From Flavobacterium gilvum (lineage in GTDB: Bacteria; Bacteroidota; Bacteroidia; Flavobacteriales; Flavobacteriaceae), in contig NZ_CP017479.1 of assembly GCF_001761465.1 (NCBI RefSeq), positions 3,224,001 to 3,288,000 of the forward strand: DNA of 64,000 nucleotides. The letters are read 5' to 3'. Under the pieces are notes generated by a model. The model was given only the letters and a program-made list of their open reading frames with translations. It was not told the DNA's origin and ran no database searches. Shown piece after piece: positions 20,147 to 27,250 of this stretch. The position numbers and the translations under genes were made by a program. Every line of letters begins with the position of its first letter. Position 1 is the stretch's first letter.

Positions 20147-20212
20147 CAAATGTACTTTGGAGTATCTGGTTAAAAGGTTAAATTCTTCCTTTTGAAGGGG
20201 AAAATATTCCTT
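20147..20212 (-). promoter_or_regulatory. susC promoter with HTCS-type 21 bp direct-repeat operator
   Basis: The minus-strand -7 element TACATTTG lies at 20154-20147. Its G is 32 bp from the operator edge at 20179. Read on the plus strand the half-sites are TAAATTCTTCCTT (20179) and GAAAATATTCCTT (20200), period 21 bp, i.e. two helical turns, as expected for a dimeric AraC-type activator bound to one face. The architecture matches the sites at 13410, 25968, 26950 and 32417. The HTCS at 27251-31333 carries an AraC output domain and is the natural candidate regulator. Confidence 0.72.
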
Positions 20213-20273
20213 TTTCTCTTATTCTACAATGTATCGAGCTTTTTTTTAATCTAGCCGTAACCATTTAGTAAGA

Positions 20274-20486
20274 TTAATTTACTATGATCTGTTTTCTAGT
20301 AGGAACTTTCAATGTTTTTAATAATTGAGTAGTCATGAATTTATTTTTCCATATTTTTATTTCTGCTAATTTTTTCTTCTCTTTTGGGTCTTTTCTTAAA
20401 TTGAAAACCAAAAGAATATACAATTCATATTTTCCAATCGTAGGTGTTCGGAAAATACAATAGGGATTTTGTCTTTCTTTAACCAA
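20274..20486 (-). pseudogene. C-terminal relic of a second sulfatase
   Basis: An open frame of 70 codons reads RTPTIGKYELY, then NLRKDPKEKKKLAEI, then MTTQLLKTLKVPT, ending in TAA. It lines up with the last 45-60 residues of the intact sulfatase at 21054-22586 (QLYDLSKDPKEENNLAEK, then MAAQLAQIIETPT). No catalytic part remains; the 5' side is cut off at the small inverted-repeat element at 20494. I therefore read it as the tail of a deleted sulfatase gene and not as a small protein. Confidence 0.72.
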
Positions 20487-20493
20487 ATATGTG

Positions 20494-20613
20494 TATAAAC
20501 CTAAGTTCGATTAATACGCCATAAAACTTATTTACAAATAAATCATGTCACTTGATGTTCCTGCAAGGTATCCACTAAATAATAAACTATTAAATAATCG
20601 AACTCAGGTTATA
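20494..20613. repeat. 120 bp element with terminal inverted repeats (MITE-like)
   Basis: The left end TATAAACCTAAGTTCGATTA and the inverse of the right end TATAACCTGAGTTCGATTA match except for one indel and one or two substitutions. The 80 bp interior has no gene. Its right half (from ATCATGTCACTTGATGTTCC to the end) recurs in diverged form at 57400-57544, also beside gene relics, which suggests an old mobile or recombination-prone element. Confidence 0.6.
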
Positions 20614-20692
20614 AGTGAGGATCATGTAAAAAGAATTGTGCCCAAAAGGTATTAGATGAAATTTTTATTGCTGTTTTCTTAAGTATTGCATA

Positions 20693-20871
20693 CGCGTGAG
20701 TGCAATGTCATTAAGTTAAGGATAAAAACCATCGTTTTGTCATTCCGAGGCACGAGGAATCTCACTAGAGACTCACGTTATGTGATTTGCTTCGCCTGTT
20801 CGCTGTCGCTCGAGTCTCCTCCGTCGAAATGACATAAAAAAAGCTTAACTTAATGACATTGCGCGTGAGTG
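20693..20871. mobile_element. MITE: 159 bp, 18 bp perfect TIRs, 10 bp target duplication
   Basis: The core 20703-20861 starts with CAATGTCATTAAGTTAAG and ends with the exact inverse CTTAACTTAATGACATTG. It is flanked on both sides by the direct repeat CGCGTGAGTG (20693-20702 and 20862-20871), the expected target duplication. Inside is a second imperfect palindrome, GTCATTCCGAGG...GAGGAATCTC to CGTCGAAATGAC, related to the repeat at 48127-48231. No open reading frame for a transposase is present, so it must have been moved in trans. The outer sequence GCGTGAGTGATGGGAGC appears to be an older repeat into which it landed. Confidence 0.72.
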
Positions 20872-20911
20872 ATGGGAGCAAGTTACCAAAGTAACGCGTA
20901 CAGCACGACAG

Positions 20912-20966
20912 CATTAGGGAAAGGGGGCGAGTATACGTTACTATGTGATGCCCCCTTTTCCTAATG
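20912..20966. repeat. GC-rich inverted repeat downstream of the MITE
   Basis: The 17 nt arms CATTAGGGAAAGGGGGC (20912) and its inverse at 20950-20966 carry one mismatch, around a 21 nt loop that holds TATACGTTAC. It would form a stable hairpin just past the end of the sulfatase gene (stop at 21054, minus strand), so it may act as that transcript's end, although no long T-run follows. The rest of 19941-21053 is AT-rich without other visible genes. Confidence 0.55.
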
Positions 20967-21053
20967 GTGGCACGCCCAAATTATTTTTGAAGTAATAATT
21001 TGCTATTCCTATTTGTCTTTTCGACATAGGATTACAATAAATCAGCCGAATGT

Positions 21054-22586
21054 TTATTTATTTGTAGGAGTTTCTATTATTTGTGCCAATTGGGCAGCCA
21101 TAGCTTTAACTTTTTCAGGATTTTTTTCTGCCAAATTATTTTCTTCTTTTGGGTCTTTACTTAAATCGTAAAGTTGTGGAGTTTGCTGTAATCCAGATTT
21201 TACATCTTTATTGACCAACCAATCGGGAGTTGGTCTGGTTTGAGGTGCAATGTATTTCCAATTCCCATCTCTGATAGCCATCGTAAAAGCTTCCTCAAGC
21301 ATATTTGTACGGCCTTTTTTATTTTTACCCAATAGAACGTCAAGCATATCAAAACTATCGACGGCGGTTTCCTTATTTTTGATTTTTACACCAATTAATT
21401 TAGCAAATGAAGCAAAAAAATCTACCTGACTAAGTAATGCCTGACTTTTGGCTGGCTTTATTTTACCTGGCCAATAAACAATTGTCGGTACGCGGGTTCC
21501 TGCTTCATAAGCGCTATACTTTCCGCCTTTGAAACTTCCTCCAGGATGGTGTGAACCAGCATTTGCAATCGACTTATCAGCATACCCATCATCCAAAATA
21601 GGTCCATTGTCACTACTAAAAACGATTATAGTATTATCCGTCAGGTTAAGTTCCTTCAGTTTTTTGACAATCTGACCTGTAACCCAATCCATTTGAACAA
21701 TAGCATCGCCACGTGGTCCCATCTTTGTAGCGCCTACAAATTTTTGGTTTGGCGCTCTGGGAACATGAATATCTGGCAAAGCAAAATACAGGAAAAACGG
21801 TTTGTCTTTGTGGATTGTAATAAAATCAGTGGCCTTTTTAGTCAATATATTAGGAAATTCTTCATCTTTCCAGTAAGCCTTATGACCACCACTCATAAAC
21901 CCTATTCGGCTTATTCCATCCACTATTGTTCCGCTGTGCTGGGCATCGGCAGTCATTTTTAAAATCTCTCCATCTTCCAAGCCAATAGGATCTGTTCCTA
22001 TTCGCTCATTATAACTCACTTTTATCGGATCATTTGGATCTAGATTGACTACATTGTGATTTTCAACAAATACTGTAGGAACCCTGTCTGGTGTTGCGGG
22101 TATTAGGTAACTGTAATCAAATCCTATCTCTAATGGGCCTGGCTTAATAATTCCGTTCCAATTTGGACTACCATCCCCTAACCCCAAATGCCACTTACCC
22201 ACTACAGCTGTAGCATACCCCCCTTTTTTAAACATATCGGCAATGGTTTCTTGTTTTGGATTGATAATTAAAAGAGCGTCTCCAGGCAAAATGGCCGCAT
22301 TATTTCTAAAGGCATAATTACCCGTAAGCAAAGAATACCTTGATGGTGTACAGGTTGCTGCTGTACAATGTGCATCTGTAAATTGAATTCCCGCGGTGGC
22401 CAATGAATCAACATTTGGTGTCTTAACAGCTGTGGCTCCGTAACAACTTAAATCTCCGTAACCCAAATCATCAACATAAATAAATATTACATTGGGCTTT
22501 TTTGCAGCTTCATTTACTTTTTTTGGAGAACAAGACACCAACAGAAGTATGAAAAATGAATAATAAAAAAACGATGTTGTCTTCAT
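21054..22586 (-). CDS. Type I (formylglycine-dependent) sulfatase lipoprotein, S1 family
   Basis: This is a 510-residue lipoprotein (lipobox VSC, Cys19). The N-terminal metal-binding segment is NVIFIYVDDLGYGDL. The formylglycine signature CTPSRYSLLTG puts the modified Cys at residue 79, and VVGKWHLG and SSDNGP supply further metal and sulfate ligands. It should remove sulfate esters from glycan residues after maturation by an anaerobic or aerobic sulfatase-modifying enzyme that is not in this window. It lies 218 bp after the second lyase gene; a palindromic repeat fills part of that gap and no clear HTCS site was found there, so read-through is likely. Confidence 0.95.
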   Translation of the reverse strand: MKTTSFFYYSFFILLLVSCSPKKVNEAAKKPNVIFIYVDDLGYGDLSCYGATAVKTPNVDSLATAGIQFTDAHCTAATCTPSRYSLLTGNYAFRNNAAILPGDALLIINPKQETIADMFKKGGYATAVVGKWHLGLGDGSPNWNGIIKPGPLEIGFDYSYLIPATPDRVPTVFVENHNVVNLDPNDPIKVSYNERIGTDPIGLEDGEILKMTADAQHSGTIVDGISRIGFMSGGHKAYWKDEEFPNILTKKATDFITIHKDKPFFLYFALPDIHVPRAPNQKFVGATKMGPRGDAIVQMDWVTGQIVKKLKELNLTDNTIIVFSSDNGPILDDGYADKSIANAGSHHPGGSFKGGKYSAYEAGTRVPTIVYWPGKIKPAKSQALLSQVDFFASFAKLIGVKIKNKETAVDSFDMLDVLLGKNKKGRTNMLEEAFTMAIRDGNWKYIAPQTRPTPDWLVNKDVKSGLQQTPQLYDLSKDPKEENNLAEKNPEKVKAMAAQLAQIIETPTNK

Positions 22587-22679
22587 GATAGTTGGTATTT
22601 TGTTATAAAAAAGGCTTCCATTTGCCTATAAAAATTAAATTTTAATGCTTAAACCGAGATTCCGTAAACAGGAAAAAAT

Positions 22680-22736
22680 TTCACGAAGATGTTCAGAGTA
22701 AACACAAAGATTCCCAAAGAAAAAATACTTCGTGAA
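22680..22736. repeat. Palindromic intergenic repeat (TTCACGAAG / CTTCGTGAA)
   Basis: A perfect 9 bp inverted repeat frames CACAAAGATTCCCAAAG, with further related words (CCTTGTGAATACTTCGGG) just beyond. Repeats of this character also occur at 49511-49582 in this window. It lies between the second lyase and the sulfatase, and may be a degenerate REP-like element. Confidence 0.4.
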
Positions 22737-22804
22737 TCCTTGTGAATACTTCGGGTTTCTTTGCGAAATAAAGCCTAACTCATATTCAGGTAATAAACCA
22801 AAAG

Positions 22805-24580
22805 TTATTTAGTTACTTTATTCAGCCTCATTTTCAATTGGGCATCATATAAAGACAGTGGATAAACTTTTCCTTTATTAAAATTTTCAGTATAAATCCA
22901 CTCGTCATTAGTATCTGCTTGGTTTCCATTAATGGTTACCTCAAATTGAGGTTGGTAAACTCCTGCCAAAATACTTTTGGGATACATTTGATGGCTTAAA
23001 TTATCTTTAACCAAACCTTTTACTGGAGACTGCCAGCTATAAAACATCTCCGAATCTTTATCATTAAAATCGGCTAGCTCTACATTCCACCAAGTATTAA
23101 AATTTGCAGTATGAGGCAAATTATTTGGCGCCCCGCCTCCACTGATTTTATTTAGTCCTTTGATATTTTCAAATAAATTTTCTGCGGGTGGCGAAAATCT
23201 TCTGTCACTGAAGCCATGAAAATCAAACAAACCTGGTTTTCCGCTGACAGCCTTATAATCAACATTCCTAAAAACATTGCCATAAGCATTTCCCTCTCCG
23301 CTTAATACATGTGTAAAATTGTTTTTGAAATTCAGGTTTTGAATTAAATTGTCGCAGGCATGGCTGTAAATTTTAACTCCACTATGACCATCAAAACCTA
23401 AAAATTCCGCTCCATCAACAGTAACATTCCTGCTGTCTAACAAATAAATCGGACTAGTAAAATTTTCCAAAGTCACATTCTTAATCCAACCATTTGCCAC
23501 TCTGCAAAAATTTATGGCATTCCAGCCGTAATCCATCTCTTGGCCTTGGTATTTTCCTCCTCCTTCACAACCGTGATGGCAATAATAACCAGCCCAACCC
23601 GATTTTAAGTAAATATTTTCGATACCAATTTCGCTAAGCATTTCAGCCTTTGCCACGACAGGTTTATATTTTAGATCAAAATCTCTTCTCAGAGGCTGTT
23701 TTAATGTAATTTTATTTTTATTTATGCTCTCAATTTGAACCAGCCATTGGTAAGAAGGCGCGCTACTTGGACCTGCACTTTTTGCAGATGCTTCAAAATC
23801 ATAAAATGCTGTAATAGGACTGATGATACTTTTAATCAATGTTCCTGTTTCGTCGCTATTGTATAAGCCCAACAAAACATAATCATTAGCAGATAAATGT
23901 TCTGAACTTTTTAACCACAACGTTCTATCTCCTTTTTTGGCGTTTTTAATGAATTGAGTCAAAATCTTTGCTTCTTGAATTTCTCCATTTACTACCCCAG
24001 CATTGGTCGAAATAACTTCTGAATTGTTCGTTGCATTTTTAGGATAATCTATACCCCAAAAACTTTCTGTACGCTGCAATTTGGTGGCAGTTTGAATTAA
24101 AGCCGGAGATAACCAAGGGCTTACATCATCTTGTGTTAATGGATAACCATCAAAAAAAACAGTTCCATTGCTACTGTTTTCCTCACCTCGCAACACTACG
24201 TTACTATGATTTATTTGCAAAAATTGCTTTTCTCTTGGGTTCATATTAAAATAATAAACCCCTTTTGGAAAATACAAAACACCTCCACCATCAGCGCCAA
24301 CTTTATCTATAAGTTGTTGCACTTCTTTGGTTTGGTCTTTCATGGTATTTGTTTTAATACCAAACTTGGTTACGTCTATTACGTTTTTAGTAATATTAGG
24401 AACTGGTTGTTCCCCATACCGATATCCTGCATACGAAAAATCAGGTAAATCACATTTCTTACTGTCTTTTTTAAAGGCTGTATAAATGGCAGCTTCTTGT
24501 TGCGAAAAGCATTGAAAGCTTATCACAACAAGAAACATACAAACCAACATCTTATTTATATTTTCTTTTTTCACTTTCAT
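22805..24580 (-). CDS. DUF4955-type beta-helix protein, probable polysaccharide lyase (second copy)
   Basis: This is a 591-residue protein with an N-terminal signal peptide (MLVCMFLVVISFQCFSQ). Motifs are LPDFSYAGYRYGEQPVPN, IDVTKFG, GGGVLYFPKGVYYF, and a His/Gly-rich turn GYYCHHGCEGGGKYQGQ (in part) that has no counterpart in the other copy. The C-terminal VYPLSLYDAQLKMRLNKV corresponds to the paralogue's ending. Its start overlaps the stop of the GH88 gene by four bases (ATGA), so the two are translationally coupled. That coupling is the best evidence for a shared lyase/unsaturated-uronyl-hydrolase step. Residues for lyase chemistry could not be assigned. Confidence 0.78.
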   Translation of the reverse strand: MKVKKENINKMLVCMFLVVISFQCFSQQEAAIYTAFKKDSKKCDLPDFSYAGYRYGEQPVPNITKNVIDVTKFGIKTNTMKDQTKEVQQLIDKVGADGGGVLYFPKGVYYFNMNPREKQFLQINHSNVVLRGEENSSNGTVFFDGYPLTQDDVSPWLSPALIQTATKLQRTESFWGIDYPKNATNNSEVISTNAGVVNGEIQEAKILTQFIKNAKKGDRTLWLKSSEHLSANDYVLLGLYNSDETGTLIKSIISPITAFYDFEASAKSAGPSSAPSYQWLVQIESINKNKITLKQPLRRDFDLKYKPVVAKAEMLSEIGIENIYLKSGWAGYYCHHGCEGGGKYQGQEMDYGWNAINFCRVANGWIKNVTLENFTSPIYLLDSRNVTVDGAEFLGFDGHSGVKIYSHACDNLIQNLNFKNNFTHVLSGEGNAYGNVFRNVDYKAVSGKPGLFDFHGFSDRRFSPPAENLFENIKGLNKISGGGAPNNLPHTANFNTWWNVELADFNDKDSEMFYSWQSPVKGLVKDNLSHQMYPKSILAGVYQPQFEVTINGNQADTNDEWIYTENFNKGKVYPLSLYDAQLKMRLNKVTK

Positions 24581-25830
24581 AAGGAAATTTCATTTTCTAT
24601 TTTTTTATATCGCAACAATGCTTCCAAATAATAATAATCGGCATAGTTCAATGGTACGTCAATCTCGTTATTATGAGGCAAACTGCCTACTGAGTGCTTT
24701 ATTAGAAAATTATTATTTGTTTTTGGAATCGCCAAATAAGCACTACTGCTCAATGACTCAATTATTTCAATCGCATCTGCTTTATATTTTTTTCCTGTTT
24801 CTTTTGGCAAATAAGTACTTATTTCTAAAAGTGCCGATGCAACAACTGCTGCTGCCGAAGCATCTCGCGGAATAGGATTACTGTATTTTTCTTTATTGTA
24901 ATTCCACAGCGGTGTGTAACCTTCCTGATTAACATTAAAATCCCACAACGGAATTTTGTCATTTGGCAGTCTTTTGTTATTCAAAAAGAAATCAGCCAAT
25001 TTGGTAGCCGTATCCAGATATTTTTTGTCTTTTGTTTCTCTGTACATTATGGTAAAACCATAAATTGCCCAAGCCTGTCCTCTTGCCCAAGTAGAATTAT
25101 TAGAAAACCCCTGACAAGTTTCTCTATTTAAAACTGCTCCAGTTTTTTCATCATAATTCACAACGTGATAAGTGCTATAATCAGGTCTTATGTGATTTTT
25201 CATAGTAGCATTCGCATGCGATACCGCTATATTATAATAAGTAGGATCACCTGTTTCTTTGGAAGCCCAGAAAAGCAATTCCAGATTCATCATATTATCA
25301 ATAATTACAGGGTATTTCCAAAGCGTCTTTCCATCCCAGGACATGCGTTGATCCCATGATTCTATACATTTTGTAACAGGACTATATCTGCTTGCCAATG
25401 ATTTTGCAGATTGTATCAAGATATCACGGTAAGCTTTATTACCTGTCAAACGGTATCCATTACCATAACTGCAATACATCATAAAACCCAAATCATGAGT
25501 ACCTTTATTAAATTGGTTATCCTTTAAAGATTCTGTCCATTTAGTCGCAACATCTTTCCATTTTGGATCTTTGGTATATTCATAAACATACCATAAATCA
25601 CCTGCCCAAAAACCACAAGTCCAATCTTTCAAATCGGTGCTTTTTAAGCTTCCGTCATTGGCCGATGTGCGTGGATAAAGGTCATAATTTGATTGATCAT
25701 TAATCATATCAGTGTACATGATTTCGGCACGTTTGAAACTTTCTTTGATTAATAAATCGGCCGAATTATCTGTACTAGTAAAAGCCAGAAGTAAAAAAGC
25801 ACAGGGTATGATCTTTCTTAAAACACTCAT
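24577..25830 (-). CDS. GH88 unsaturated glucuronyl hydrolase (second copy)
   Basis: This is a 417-residue protein with a signal-like hydrophobic N-terminus (IIPCAFLLLAFTST). Catalytic aspartates are Asp113 in THDLGFMMYCS and Asp178 in VIIDNMMNLE, 65 apart as in the family. WARGQAWAIYG and HIRPDYSTYHV mirror the first copy at 13701-14918, but overall identity is moderate, so they probably differ in the uronic acid linkage or sulfation they accept. Differences include an insert with QRMSWDGKTLWKYP and NVNQEGYTPLWNY. It is first in an operon with the second lyase and probably the sulfatase, driven from 25968-26033. Confidence 0.93.
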   Translation of the reverse strand: MSVLRKIIPCAFLLLAFTSTDNSADLLIKESFKRAEIMYTDMINDQSNYDLYPRTSANDGSLKSTDLKDWTCGFWAGDLWYVYEYTKDPKWKDVATKWTESLKDNQFNKGTHDLGFMMYCSYGNGYRLTGNKAYRDILIQSAKSLASRYSPVTKCIESWDQRMSWDGKTLWKYPVIIDNMMNLELLFWASKETGDPTYYNIAVSHANATMKNHIRPDYSTYHVVNYDEKTGAVLNRETCQGFSNNSTWARGQAWAIYGFTIMYRETKDKKYLDTATKLADFFLNNKRLPNDKIPLWDFNVNQEGYTPLWNYNKEKYSNPIPRDASAAAVVASALLEISTYLPKETGKKYKADAIEIIESLSSSAYLAIPKTNNNFLIKHSVGSLPHNNEIDVPLNYADYYYLEALLRYKKIENEISL

Positions 25831-25967
25831 ATTTTTTTATTATTTATATTGTAAATCTTTTACTGATAGAACTATTTTATTTTTACCACAGGAAAATCTT
25901 TTTTTTACGTGGGTAAAAACTGTATTTAAAAAACAGCCAACACTCAAAACCCTGCTGTTACTGTTTT

Positions 25968-26033
25968 CAAAATTGCGGTTATTATTATTTTAAACAGATT
26001 AAATTTTTCCTTAATAAGTGTAAATTTTTCCTT
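25968..26033 (-). promoter_or_regulatory. Promoter with perfect HTCS-type direct repeat (GH88-lyase operon)
   Basis: This is the clearest copy of the operator. The 13-mer TAAATTTTTCCTT occurs identically at 26000 and 26021 on the plus strand, period 21 bp. The -7 element CAATTTTG (TTTG core, minus strand) ends at 25968, exactly 32 bp from the operator edge. GCAATTTTG is shared word for word with the CBM96-like promoter at 26950. The remaining 25831-26277 gap is AT-rich and otherwise holds only the terminator at 26190. Confidence 0.75.
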
Positions 26034-26189
26034 TTATTTATTTTTTTGATTTTCCATACATCATTCAAAGTATTAAACAAGAAAAACTTAGCTTCTACAT
26101 CTGTTTTATTTTTGCAAAAAAAATATCACTACACTATTTTATATTCCATTAAAAAAAAACAATATTGTAAGGTTACCGTTGAAAAAAAA

Positions 26190-26228
26190 CAAAAAAAAGC
26201 CTGCAAAATACTTTTTCATTTTACAGGC
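26190..26228 (-). terminator. Intrinsic terminator of the CBM96-like gene
   Basis: The arms GCCTGCAAAAT (26199) and ATTTTACAGGC (26218-26228) pair with one mismatch. On the minus strand the hairpin is followed directly by a run of eight T. It lies 50 bp after the stop at 26278 and insulates the CBM96-like gene from the GH88 operon promoter. Confidence 0.75.
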
Positions 26229-26277
26229 GATTTCAGATTTAATTGACTAAACTAAAACTAAAAATTAATTGACTTAT

Positions 26278-26862
26278 CTATTCTATAATTAAAAAGCAAT
26301 CTTTTCCAATAGAAGCACCGGTTGAAACCGAAATATTATTGGCCAAAGCAAGTGAAATAGTTCTCTTTTTCGAATCTTTTATCAATTCATTTATACCATC
26401 GACATCTAATTTTATTTTTACCCATTCAAATGTTTTATCATCTATTGATTGATTGAGTTGAGCAGAACCTAAAACATTACCCAATTTTGGAGCATTATTA
26501 AATGTAATACTTTGAGAACTCCATTTACTATTGGGAACACCTTGTATATCCAAATCAAATTTTGAATCCGGAAACACTTTATCTTTAAAAACTTTTATTC
26601 TAATATCAAACTCAACTGATTTTGCACTCTCAAAACCTTGAGGAAGTTTAAATTTCATAAAAGTAATTCTTGAGTATTTGGTATTTCCTTTAGAATTAAA
26701 AACCAATAACGCATCTGGTTTTGTTACTCCTAATGCTTCAAGGGATGTTTCGCCTCCTTGTATAAAAGCGCATTCAGTTGCTATAATTTTTTCACTTTGA
26801 GCATTCGCAGACATAACTGTCAAAAAACATAAAACAAAAAATCTCAATACTTTTTTTTTCAT
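26278..26862 (-). CDS. Secreted single-domain DNRLRE/CBM96-like protein
   Basis: This is a 194-residue protein. A signal peptide ends at SANAQ. The rest is one beta-sandwich whose features fit the DNRLRE/CBM96 fold: AFIQGG near the start, LLVFNSKGNTKYSRITFMKF (in part) as the central strand pair, SITFNNAP, and a C-terminal SLALANN. Known CBM96 modules bind acidic glycans such as alginate. A free-standing copy in the PUL, with its own HTCS-type promoter and terminator, may be a glycan-binding protein. Family assignment rests on motif memory, so other beta-sandwich folds remain possible. Confidence 0.65.
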   Translation of the reverse strand: MKKKVLRFFVLCFLTVMSANAQSEKIIATECAFIQGGETSLEALGVTKPDALLVFNSKGNTKYSRITFMKFKLPQGFESAKSVEFDIRIKVFKDKVFPDSKFDLDIQGVPNSKWSSQSITFNNAPKLGNVLGSAQLNQSIDDKTFEWVKIKLDVDGINELIKDSKKRTISLALANNISVSTGASIGKDCFLIIE

Positions 26863-26949
26863 AACATTTTTTTTAATTTTTTTAGGGCTATACTTTTAGA
26901 TTAATAGGTTAATTTTCCTTAGCTGTATTCCATGCTAAGTTATTACTCC

Positions 26950-27015
26950 AAAATTGCTATTTATAACAAAATAAAAGGGGTAAATTTATCCTTAATAAGA
27001 GTAAAAACTTCCTTT
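26950..27015 (-). promoter_or_regulatory. Promoter with HTCS-type direct repeat (CBM96-like gene)
   Basis: The plus-strand half-sites TAAATTTATCCTT (26982) and TAAAAACTTCCTT (27003) have a 21 bp period. The -7 element GCAATTTTG (minus strand) ends at 26950, 32 bp from the operator edge, as at the other four sites. It is about 235 bp upstream of the divergent HTCS gene, so it might also affect that gene. The remaining 26863-27250 sequence holds only the HTCS promoter. Confidence 0.72.
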
Positions 27016-27206
27016 TTAGTAGCGTTCTTAACATTACATATTTGGAGAGTAACAAGATAAAATAACTAAATTTATCTTATTTTAAAGGATTATTATTTTC
27101 AGACTAATAAAATTTCTATTAATTTTGACCCATATCTACAATCGTGATTGATGATATATTTTTCCCCACCTTTACATTTTATTAATATAAAATTAACTAT
27201 TTTTAA

Positions 27207-27231
27207 CAGTTTCAAAAACTGCTTAATTTTG
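27207..27231 (+). promoter_or_regulatory. Candidate HTCS gene promoter with small palindrome
   Basis: TAATTTTG at 27224-27231 fits the Bacteroidota -7 consensus TAnnTTTG and lies 20 bp before the ATG. The 15 bp palindrome CAGTTTCAAAAACTG (27207-27221) sits directly upstream, in the spacer. No clear -33 TTTG was found, so confidence is limited. Confidence 0.4.
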
Positions 27232-27250
27232 TAAAACTTAAACCTATTTA

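Noticed and set aside
20274-20486. Reading the 70-codon frame as a genuine small gene
   Set aside because: Its content matches only a sulfatase C-terminus and it has no fitting start or promoter.
22653-22690. Possible sixth HTCS site upstream of the sulfatase (TTCCGTAAACAGGAAAAAAT resembles the 32449 site)
   Set aside because: The second half-site is missing at 21 bp, and there is no TTTG 32 bp away; the word is better explained by the adjoining palindromic repeat.
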